This document shows, in pieces, positions 55,669 through 64,000 of a stretch of DNA of 64,000 nt. Position 1 is the stretch's first letter. Each line of letters begins with the position of its first letter. The notes beneath the pieces were generated by a model. The model was not told the DNA's origin. It made no database searches and worked only from the letters and a program-made list of their open reading frames with translations. Location of the stretch: contig CAUYUJ010000947.1 of the NCBI GenBank assembly GCA_963575745.1, forward strand, positions 81,001-145,000, in the 5' to 3' direction. Source of the DNA: Prorocentrum cordatum (lineage: Eukaryota; Sar; Dinophyceae; Prorocentrales; Prorocentraceae). A program made the translations under genes and the position numbers.

Positions 55669-56206
55669 GACCACCCCCTGCGCACCCTCTATGGTGTCGA
55701 GAAAGTGCCACGCCTGCTATGCCCTGGACGACCGTCGTGCACAGCGGCCGCGGTGAGGGACCACCCTCTGCGCACCCCCTGTGGTGTCGAGAAAGTGCCA
55801 CTCCTGCCACGATCTGCGAGCGTGTCACGGATAGAGGCCGAGCTGAGGGACCACCTCTGCGCACCCCCTGTGGTGTCGAGAAAGTGCCACTCCTGCCACG
55901 ATCTGCGAGCGTGTCACGGATAGCGGCCGCGGTGAGGGACCACCCTCTGCGCACCCCCTGTGGTGTCGAGAAAGTGCCACTCCTGCCACGATCTGCGAGC
56001 GTGTCACGGATAGAGGCCGCGCTGAGGGACCACCCTCTGCGCACCCCCTGTGGTGTCGAGAAATGCAACTCCTGCCACGATCTGCGAGCGTGTCACGGAT
56101 AGAGGCCGCGCTGGGGGACCACCCTCTGCGCACCCCCTGTGGTGTCGAGAAAGTGCCACTCCTGCCACGATCTGCGAGCGTGTCACGGATAGAGGCCGCC
56201 TGTGCT
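55669..56206 (+). repeat. ~90-bp tandem repeat, six copies
   Basis: The landmark GACCACCCTCTGCGCACCCC starts units at 55669, 55759, 55849, 55938, 56028 and 56117. Units also share TGTGGTGTCGAGAAAGTGCC and ATCTGCGAGCGTGTCACGGA. The last five copies are very similar, suggesting recent amplification. Open frames on both strands follow from the period. Confidence 0.93.
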
Positions 56207-56430
56207 GCGGTCTGCTGTGCTGTGCTGTGCTGTGCTGTGCTATGCTGTGTGTGCGGTGTGCTGTGTGTGCTTGTGTGTTTGTGTGTATGTGTGTATGTGT
56301 ATGTGTGTGTGCTGTGCTGTGCTGTATGCCGTGTGTGTGCTTTTGTGTTTGTCTGTATGTATGTGTGTATGTGTGTATATGTGTGCTTTGATGTGCTGTG
56401 CGGTGCTGTGCTGTGGGTGTGGGAGGAAGG
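56207..56430. repeat. TGTGC / TGTATG repeat tract
   Basis: CTGTG pentamers lie at 56211-56250, then TGTG/TGTATG repeats to about 56415. Confidence 0.9.
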
Positions 56431-56533
56431 AAGAGGAGGTGGAGGAGGAGGTGTGAGTCGCGGGCGCGTGAGTTGCGGGCGCGGCGCGGCAGAGAAGAAC
56501 ACCATAACCCCACCAAGCATGTGGGGAAATATA

Positions 56534-58015
56534 CTTGTGGGCAAAGTCTTGCCTCATGTTCGTGAAGCACGCGAACACTTTGTACTGTCTTTGAAAAAGA
56601 CGCCCCGGTGTGAACAGATGGCCTACTGTGCGCAAGGGTACCATCCCTAACAACAAACCATACAAGATGCACCTCGCGGCTAAATTTGGATCATGCACGG
56701 CCACCACGCGATCGCTGTCAAGTGGTTTTTGACAGGGGCCGCGGGGGTGGTGGCGCGTGGCCTGCTGTGCGCATGCCCACCAGACACAATGATGGGCATT
56801 GCTGTTCGACAAGGATGATGTGGACCGACATGTTTCCCGATGTGTGCTGTCACGTGCGCAGGCACACCTGACACACTTTGCGCGTGCCCCGAACGTGACG
56901 CACTTGGCGCAGCTGGGGTATGCGGCGCACCTGGCGCACTCGGAGCACGTGGCACATCTGGCGAACCAGGCGTGCCTATCACGCTCGGGCCCCAGGGGTG
57001 CCTGGCGCGCGTGGCGCGCCTGGCACGCGTGGCGCACCTCGCCCCAGCGTCGCGCACATTTGGTCGGCTTTGTTTCCCAGTAATTAGCTGTGCTGTCCAT
57101 CCAGACGCGACCTCTGAACATGGTGAGGTTCGGGTGTTACTGATGTTTTGGGAGGGCGGGCGGGAATGAACTACACGGTTCGCTAGTGTGGGGGTGTTTT
57201 GATGACTATTCCTTACGACTATACACGCCCTCCCCCAGGCGACCGGCGTCCAACCAAGAACCAGGAGGACACCATGACGACCCGCCCCCCACGATCTTGA
57301 CCAAAACCAATACAAAACAACCTTTGCCTCCACATTTGGAGCATGCGCGGCCAACCCGATGCGCCCCCCCCCACTCCGCCATCTCTGCCAAGTACACTTC
57401 GGTGCAAAGTCTTGGGTCATGTCCGTGAAGCCCGCGAACACTTTGCATTTTTTTAACAAAAAACGGCGGGGGTGTCAGCATATTCCCTGCTTCGCGCAGG
57501 GCTACCATCCCTGACCAAAAAATGCAACATGCACCTCGCGGCTAAATCTGGATCATGCACGGCCACCACGCGATCGCTGTCAAGTGGTTTTGACAGGGAC
57601 CGCGGGGGTAGTGGCGCGTAGCCTGTTGTGCGCATGCCAACCAGACACAATGATGGTCATTGTTGTTCGACAAAGATGGTGGGGACCGACATGTTTCCCG
57701 ATGTGTGCTGTCACGTGCGCAAGCGCACCTGACACGGTCTGCGCGTGCCCCGAACGTGGCGCACCTGGCGCGGCTGGAGTGCGCGGCGCACCTGGCGCAC
57801 TCGGAGCACGTGGCACATCTGGCGCACCAGGTGTGCCTGGCACGCTCGGGCCCCAGGGGCGCCTGGCGCGCCTGGCACGCTGCACCTCGCCCAAGCTTCG
57901 CGCGCCTGGGGTCGGCTTTGGTTCCCAATAGCTGCCCATCGAAAGACTACCGCTGAATATGCTCAGGCTCTGGTGTTCCTTATGTGTTGGGAGGGCGGGT
58001 GGGAGTGAGCTAGAC
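56534..58015 (+). repeat. Direct duplication of ~0.65 kb (56534-57180 and 57397-58015)
   Basis: Shared stretches include GTGAAGCACGCGAACACTTTG/GTGAAGCCCGCGAACACTTTG, GATCATGCACGGCCACCACG, CGATCGCTGTCAAGTGG and GACATGTTTCCCGATGTGTG, and a core of GGCGCACCTGGCGCACTCGG-type short repeats in both copies (about 56880-57050, 57740-57880). The minus strand of that core encodes CxxC-rich text (CATCSECARCAA), a by-product of the short repeat unless shown otherwise. Confidence 0.75.
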
Positions 58016-58089
58016 GATTTGCGGGCGGGTGGGCAGCTTGACCCCTCCCCCCACCCCCTCCCCTGGGCCTGGGAACGGTTGGGGGCACG
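58016..58089. other. Short spacer
   Basis: C-rich sequence with no feature. Confidence 0.4.
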
Positions 58090-58600
58090 AGGCGCTGGAG
58101 CGCCCGAAATGGCTCCCAGAGGGCCTCAGAAAGCCAAATATGGCCTCACAGGTGGCTCGAGATAGCTGAAGATGGTTCAAGATAGTCTCCCCCGTACATC
58201 GAACACGTCCCAAGACGGTTCCAAGATGGTTTCAAGTGCCCTCCGAGCCCTCCAATGACCCCTCAATATGCCCACGTGGCTGCAAAACCTTAAAGATAAT
58301 CAACGGTTTTGCATTCTCGCCTTTTCGCTTATGATGGGGCCCCGAGGCCTCAGCATCTCTCCGAGACGGCCCAATGGGGGCCCCAAGAGGGGCCTGATGG
58401 GGGCCCCACGAGCGAGCCTCCGAGAAGGGGGGCTGAATTGAGGACGCACCTCCTGTCAAGCTACGGTGGCCAAGACTGCCCCAACAGGCCTCTCCGACTC
58501 GCCCAAAGGCCCACAGAAGACCCTAAGATGGCCCCGAAAGAACCCCGAGAGGGCCCCGGGAAATCCCCGCGAGGACCTCAAGAGAGCCCCGAGGGGCGGG
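58090..58600 (+). repeat. Fourth block of the 12-bp-type repeat
   Basis: CAAGATGGTTTCAAG, GGGGCCCCAAGAGGGG and CCCCGAGAGGGCCCC-like units occur on both sides of TTTTGCATTCTCGCCTTTTCG (58303-58323). This is the same arrangement as at 27640-28105. Confidence 0.68.
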
Positions 58601-58859
58601 CGAGGTGAAAGGCGACTGACAGTCGCAGAGTGCGCAGAAGGGCGGGCGGGGAAAGACGGGGGGCGCGACTAACAGTCACGAGGTGGTCATTGTAGCATGC
58701 TGCGCCAAACTGCGAGTCCCGGTTGCCGCTAGGGATCTAGCAGCACGGGTCGCGCCGCGGGAGGGGGGCCAGGGCCCCCGGGCGGCCGGGGGCAAGGGCC
58801 CCCCGAGGGCCAGGGGCGAGCCAGCAGCCCCAGCTGGGCGCGCCCGAGGCGGTATTAGG
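58601..58859. other. GC-rich spacer
   Basis: GACAGTCGCAGAG/AACAGTCACGAGG partial repetition at 58617 and 58670. No gene. Confidence 0.4.
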
Positions 58860-60640
58860 TATTAGGCGCGGAGCCGAAGTGGCGCGCCGAGGGGCCGCGC
58901 CTTGGGCTGGCCCCAATGTGAGGAGGGTCGTTCATAGAGTCAGGGGCAATGCCTTCGTTGGGTAGGACGGCGGTCGGCTCCGTCGGGGTAGTTGGGGCGT
59001 GCCCGGATGAGGGGGGGGCGCGCTCGCGGCGCCGGCTGGGTTGCGGGAGAGCGGGAGTGCGTGAGAGGGGTGCTAGGGGTGCACCCGTGGCTGGTGGGAG
59101 TTCGTGGCCCGCCTGGAGTCTCCTGGCCTTGTCCAGCGGGAATCGCCGTCCTCCCGAAGCCCCTTGCCTTTGCCTTTGCCCAAGGCGCCCTGCCACTTGG
59201 TCCAGCCTGCAGTCTTGTCGCGCACCGCGGGCCAGTCGTCCCCGAGGTGTAGAGCCTCGTCCATTTTCATAAGGTGACAGTTGTGGCGATGCCACGCCCG
59301 GAGGAAACGCTCGCATGACCTGGGCTCCTGCCTGGTGGGGTCAGCACAGACGTAGCCAGTCCCGGTGGGGTTTTTAGCCGTCCACTGGTGCGAACCCCCG
59401 CTGAAGTATTCCCCGAACTCCTTCTGAAGGCTTTTAACTGTCTCGGCGGGAACCTCGCCGCGGAGGGGGGAGAGCTGGACACGCTCCAGCGGGGTTCGAT
59501 ACATGTACTGGCCGGTGTGCGGTCTGCGAAGGGTCGGATTGAGCGTCTGCGTAGGGGGGCCACGGGGCCGACCGAGGGGTCGGATTGTCGTCGGCGTACG
59601 AGGGTGAATGGGTGTGAGAGGACCGACCCCAACGCTCGTTGGCCGCCCAGCTGGACCAGCCCGCCCACCCGGTCCAGCTGCAGCTGTATGGGTCATTACA
59701 GCTGGCTCATACTGTCGCCGCGGCCGGTGCTCACCCCAACGCTCGCCCCAGCTGCGTTCGTCCCGCATGGTAGTGTCGATCAGGGGTCACCCCAGGGCGG
59801 GGATTGGGGAGGGGGAAGCCCTGCGATCAGAGGGGCTAACCGGGCTGCAGAGCCTGGAGTCCACCGCGGGGCTGCGGGAGGAGCCGACGTGCAGGATGGG
59901 TGGACCCGAGCTAGCGGACGGGGACACCGAAACCGCAGCCCCCTCTCTTACCGCTGGAGGGGGTGGGGCGGGGTCGGCTTCAGCTACGTGAGTCTCGACC
60001 ACGGATGTGTCAGAGATGGCGTCGCTGAGCGCGGCTGGGGCGGCGCCACTTGCCGGTGGGTGAGTGCCCCGTTGCAGTAATTTTATGTGGGGGAGAGGTG
60101 CCCTGGGGCGGTCCTTTGGCGGTGGGGCCTTCGGCACCTGGGCTCGCCACCGGCAGGCGGTTGGTTACCTGTCGGGGAGTGTGGGCCCGTCGGTGTGGGA
60201 AGCGCTGGTCCCGCGCCGCGCCGGCGTCGAGGGGGAGCGTGCTCGAGAGGCCCAGTCTGGCGGCTCTGGCGGGGGGCCGGGAAAGGTGTGGAACTCGGCG
60301 GGTGGTGAGCGGGTGTTGATTTGCTGCCACCATTCGTTCGTGCTGTGCCCCCTGGTAGGGGCATCGTCGAGCTGCCTGCATAGCTCCTGGGTGTCTGCGA
60401 AGGGGCAGTCCTTGGTCAGCTCACGAATCGCCCCTGTGGCGAGCAGGTCGGAGTCGACTTGGCTCAGGAATCCCACAAGAGCGTCCAGCGTGTGACGGAG
60501 CGGGGAAGAACTGCGCAAGGAGCCTGTTTGGTTGGCGTGCTGTACCCACTTGGAGCGTAGCGGGCTGCCGGGGGAGTTGACGCGGGAGTTGGCTGGTGGG
60601 GATACGCAAAAAGTCAAGAATTTGTTGATGACCCGCTCGG
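58860..60640 (-). pseudogene. Unassigned coding-like region, probably one broken or spliced gene
   Basis: The minus frame from 60617 reads LDALVGFLSQVDSDLLATGA, IRELTKDCPFADTQELCRQL and TNEWWQQINTRSPPAEFHTF, ending at a stop at 60165. GACAG-GTAACC just before it (about 60165-60172) could be a 5' splice site. A second frame (59768-59073) reads GEVPAETVKSLQKEFGEYFS, GTGYVCADPTRQEPRSCERF and LRAWHRHNCHLMKMDEALHL and ends Lys/Gly-rich. A third (to 58855) has TEPTAVLPNEGIAPDSMNDP. The texture is convincing for real protein. No family is recognised; a retroelement Gag-like protein is one possibility. Confidence 0.42.
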
Positions 60641-60690
60641 GTTACTAACATGAGCTGCGGGCCCCTTAGGGAGGGGGCTCCCACTAACAG
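60618..60690 (+). repeat. Dispersed ~70-bp segment shared with 54213-54285
   Basis: TTGATGACCCGCTCGG, AACATGAGCTGCGGGCC and GGGGCTCCCACT match the 54.2-kb segment with substitutions. It lies at the 5' edge of the coding-like region on the minus strand. Confidence 0.5.
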
Positions 60691-60719
60691 GAGTGTGTGA
60701 GAGAGAGGGTGGAGGAATG

Positions 60720-60882
60720 CGCACAATGCTGAGGATGCTGGTGATGATGGTGATGGTGAGTGCGGTGGTGATGATCACGACCGATGGTAAATTGCATGAT
60801 GGGATGGTGCTGGTGGTGATGATGACGATGGTGGTGTGGTAGAAATTATGATGAGGCTGGTGACGGTGATGGTGATGATGAC

Positions 60883-60931
<49 letters not shown>

Positions 60932-61101
60932 CCGAGTGGTGAGTGACAGTTGTGAGTGACTGACCCAGTAAACTTAAATTAGTGAGCGAGCACAGGCGAG
61001 GATGCTTATGCTGATGGGGATAATGATGATGACGATGAAGATGATTATGGTGATGCTGATGGGGATGATGATGCTGATGATGATGGTGCTGGTGCTGGTG
61101 C

Positions 61102-61145
<44 letters not shown>

Positions 61146-61404
61146 GTGATGCTGATGTTGATGATGCTGCTGATGATGCTGCTGATGATGATGCTGATGA
61201 TGCTGATGATGATGGTGATGATACTGATCACGACCATGATGGGATGGTGAAGGTGATGATGATGATGACGATGGTGGTGTGATGCTGATAGAGATGATGT
61301 TGCTGCTGATGATGAAGACGATGATGATGAGGAGGAGGAGGATGAGGATGATGAGGATGAGGATGAGGATGAGGATGAGGATGAGGATGAGGATGAGGAT
61401 GATA

Positions 61405-61463
<59 letters not shown>

Positions 61464-61510
61464 CATGATGGTAATCGTGTTGAGGGTGATATTTGATGAT
61501 GAAGGGTGGG
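60720..61510. repeat. (GAT)n trinucleotide array, ~0.8 kb
   Basis: GAT/GCTGAT/GGTGAT array with interruptions at 60780-60850 and 60930-61000. Pure GAT runs lie at 60882-60929 and 61404-61462, and GATGAG runs at 61340-61400. Confidence 0.95.
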
Positions 61511-62519
61511 AGTGGGTGAGGACTGCGCGGGGTGTTCAGAGAAAACGAGAACCCCACTTAGGATGTGGGGGAAAGCCAAGAACCTGTCGCCACGTTCGGC
61601 CTCCGGAGGTCGCCCTGGGAGCCCAGGACCGCTGGAGAACGAACCCAGATGAGAAGACGGCCCAGGACCGCCAGAGAGCGACCCATGATCCAGAGTTTCT
61701 CGCCATTCCCTTGACAGCCTCAGGCATCGCTCGGGACTTCCTGCGGATCTTGCATCAAGTGCGCCTCGCCGAGAGCCCTTCCGGGAGCCCGGCATCGTCC
61801 CGAAGGGCGGCTGCCAGGGGCCCGAATGCTACCAGCAAGAACGCCGAACAGGGAACGATGGGGGCTCTTCGGACCAGGGCGAGCCTCGGCCACGAAGAGG
61901 TTCCCCGACCTATGTCTAAGGAACGGCCCGAACACCGCAGCCCCTCCTGAGCCCGAAGTGGTCCTCGTCTCAGCGTCTCGGCTGCATGCCCCAGTGACCG
62001 ACCGAGGGGGCCGAGCGGAGGGCCCTCGAAGACCTGAGCGCCACGGAGAAGTCACTGAAGCAGACACTACCCTTCGAGTCCCCCCGGGCCCTCGCGGCGC
62101 GGCCCGGCCAGGGAGACGAGGCGGGAGGCCTGGGTCTGAAGCTCTGGTCGTGATGCTTCACTTGGCGGCGAGCCCCGCGGGGGACCGAAGGCGCAGGCGG
62201 CTTCTCGGGAGGCGCGAGGGCTCCCGAGAAGCCCCGCCCACCCTCCGAGAAGGCCCGCCTCCCCTCGCTTCCCCTCTGGGCTCGCTGCCGAGACACGGCG
62301 CCGCGATCTGCTTCGCGGCGTCGGCTCCCGGTGGTGGTGCACGCGGGGGTGGCACGAGACCGCAGCTCGTGCGCAGAAGCGCTTGCCGCGGCGTCAGGCA
62401 GCGCACCCCCTCGCGGGCGCCGCCCATGGGCCGTGGGGCGGGCGGCCGCCGCACCAGCAGAACACCAGCGATCGAGAGCGGGGGGGGACGTTCCAGAGGG
62501 GAGCTGATGGGCGGAAGAA
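61511..62519. other. GC-rich spacer
   Basis: Long open frames on both strands (for example plus 61826-63178, minus 61970-62854) overlap each other, are Arg/Gly/Pro-rich and lack domain motifs. Not supported as genes. Confidence 0.4.
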
Positions 62520-62640
62520 GGGCGGATGGAGGACGGGTGGTTGACGGAAGGGGGACGGAGTCCCGAGGATGGAGGACGACGGGTGCAGGACGGAGGACGG
62601 CGGAGGATGGAAGACGGAGGATGGACAGGTGGAATCCGAA
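62520..62640 (+). repeat. GGAGGACGG-type short repeat
   Basis: GGATGGAGGACG and GACGGAGGACGGCGGAGG units. Confidence 0.75.
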
Positions 62641-63512
62641 GCCCAAAACGAATAGGAAGCACGCGACTCAAAATAGAGGTCAATCGTGGGATCAACCAGG
62701 CCACTTCGGGAGATCTTGTGGAATCATCACGTCCAAAAAGGCCCCAAAGCCGAAAACACCCTGGCTCCTGGTGAAGGTGGGAGGGCCAGGCCATCGTCCA
62801 CGGAAGGCGCTCAAATGGGGCCAGAACAAATGGGATCGGAAGATCGCACTGCATAGCCGATGCATCCGCGATGCATGGGCAACACTGGGACGGAACAAAT
62901 TGGGCCCAAGATCGCGCCGCACCGATGCGGCGCGATTCTCTGACCCCACCGGCCGATATCTGGGCGACCCGGAAACATGGAGTCCTGGCATCCGACGTCG
63001 TGGCAAAAACACGTCATCATGCAGAAGATCACGACTGAAGCTCTCGACCACATCGTTCTGCCTCGCTCCAAACGACTGGGACAAAAGGAGACTCGCCAAA
63101 TGTCGCGCAGAATCTGATGGGACGACGTGTCAACCAACGCATCCACCCGCAAAGTCTGGGCTGTCGGCCACACTCTAACAAGTCCTGGGACGACCAACGC
63201 TCACCTCTGCCAGAAGGCCCTCGTGGTACCTCAACCGTCTTCTCGCGGCTTGGGCCTCTCATCGCTCCCGACCAGAGGGCAACCGCGAAAACTGAAGAGA
63301 AGATCAGGCTCGCGTGGTCGCGTCGACGTCGTGTGCGAATCTCCATGTGGCGACGGCTGTGAGAAAGACACCGAGGTCACTTTTTCATCAAGTGCGCTGC
63401 AGAATTCACGCGGTCTGGTCTCCATGTCCGCCACTGTGCCTTCACGAGTGGAATGTTAGAATACTTCTTAGTCGTATGATTCCTGCCGTGTTCAGTGAGC
63501 GCCCCCCTGTAT
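62641..63512. other. Spacer with weak coding texture
   Basis: Small palindromes GCGCCGCACCGATGCGGCGC (62915-62934) and CCGATGCATCCGCGATGCATGG (about 62858) are present. No gene assigned. Confidence 0.35.
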
Positions 63513-63549
63513 CCCTCGTTGTAACCACCCAAGGTGATTACAACGAGGG
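63513..63549. other. Strong hairpin 1
   Basis: CCCTCGTTGTAACCACC pairs with GGTGATTACAACGAGGG (17-bp arms, one mismatch) across a three-base CAA loop. Confidence 0.8.
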
Positions 63550-63563
63550 TGGCTACAACCCGA

Positions 63564-63604
63564 GGGCGACTTTGGGAGGGTGGTCCACCCTCCCAAAATC
63601 GCCC
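63564..63604. other. Strong hairpin 2
   Basis: GGGCGACTTTGGGAGGGTGG pairs with CCACCCTCCCAAAATCGCCC (20-bp arms, one mismatch) around a single central T. Confidence 0.82.
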
Positions 63605-63699
63605 TGGTTTCGCATCCCAGCGCCCTTTTTGGCCACTAGACGGCTTCTTTATGGCCACAGACCACCCCCAAATGGTTGCAAAATATCCGAAGACCAGCC

Positions 63700-64000
63700 C
63701 AACACGACACCCCTGGGGGTCCCAGACTCACGAACGCCCCAAACCAGACCCAAAGTGCCCCAAGAGGCCCCAAAGACAGCCCAAAAGGGCCTCCTCCTCC
63801 TCCTCCTCCTTGCGTTTGATCTCCTTTCCCTTGGCCGGTCGCCGCTCCCCCCCCCTTTGACTGGGCCCTCCTCCTCTCAAGCGAGCCAGCCAACGCGACA
63901 CCAAAGCGAAATTGAGCAAGGTCGTAGTTGAGTCGAAGGGAAGCCCCTTCCATTTGATCCCTTCCCCCCCCCCCGGCTGGTTGGGGGGGTCGGGGGAGGG
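63700..64000 (+). repeat. Short 12-bp-repeat block, CTC tract and shared terminal motif
   Basis: CCCCAAGAGGCCCCAAAG-type units lie at 63755-63790 and CTC repeats at 63792-63812. GCGAAATTGAGCAAGGTCGT, AGTTGAGTCGAAGGG and CCATTTGATCCCTTCC lie at 63909-63965. These match the ends at 28990-29035 and 29306-29370, so the 12-bp blocks seem to belong to a larger recurring unit. The window ends in a C/G-rich run. Confidence 0.6.

Noticed and set aside
55669-56206. CRISPR-like regular repeats
   Set aside because: The whole 90-bp unit is repeated with no unique spacers, and the context is eukaryotic.
61826-63178. 450-codon plus-strand open frame
   Set aside because: It is Arg/Gly/Pro-rich, overlaps a 294-codon minus frame, and has no domain motif; GC content explains it.
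63840-64000. Window end as telomere or contig-end repeat
   Set aside because: No TTTAGGG-type repeat is present; the C and G runs are ordinary homopolymers.

Overview
The window reads as nuclear DNA of a dinoflagellate. The strongest marker is a near-perfect dinoflagellate spliced-leader (DinoSL) relic on the minus strand at 53717-53737, which matches 20 of the 21 core positions. Other support comes from high GC, very long tri- and dinucleotide arrays, retroelement proteins whose motif order resembles what I recall of dinoflagellate genomes, and the absence of any compact bacterial-style gene layout. I see no intact ordinary gene, no rRNA or tRNA gene and no CRISPR array. The genus cannot be fixed from the sequence.

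Two mobile elements give the clearest structure. (1) 47281-53737, minus strand: a decayed non-LTR retrotransposon of about 6.4 kb. It starts with the spliced-leader relic, then has a coiled-coil ORF1, an APE-type endonuclease, a reverse transcriptase with a VDD box, an RNase H and a C-terminal Cys-rich domain. GGA-rich DNA lies on both sides. (2) About 9200-12662, minus strand: a decayed Ty1/copia-like LTR element with two short LTRs, a primer-binding site resembling the complement of initiator tRNA-Met, a Gag/zinc-knuckle/protease-like reading frame, and no recognisable integrase or reverse transcriptase. A third, separate reverse-transcriptase fragment lies at 20909-21640 (minus).

Most of the rest is tandem and dispersed repeats. 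These include an 11-bp array (6.3-7.2 kb), a hairpin-bearing array (16.0-16.3 kb), a 21-bp heptad-coding array (17.1-17.6 kb), an 18-bp array bracketed by two identical palindromes (22.0-23.5 kb), a roughly 90-bp satellite (33.2-35.1 kb), another 90-bp array (55.7-56.2 kb), and several blocks built on a 12-bp CCCAAGAGGCCC-like unit. An unusual family of ~83-bp units recurs at five loci (7.4, 21.7, 26.2, 36.5 and 39.1 kb). At two of these it sits inside the same ~0.7 kb module flanked by CTC tracts. Large ATC, CTC and CA arrays separate these blocks.

Several stretches look coding but are broken by frameshifts or stops and have no family I can name: 1-1730 (-), 4584-4877 (+), 16680-17811 (-), 24735-25330 (-, membrane-like), 41590-43080 (-) and 58860-60640 (-). 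They are annotated as degenerate or uncertain. All similarities between copies were judged by eye. Unit boundaries in degenerate arrays are approximate.
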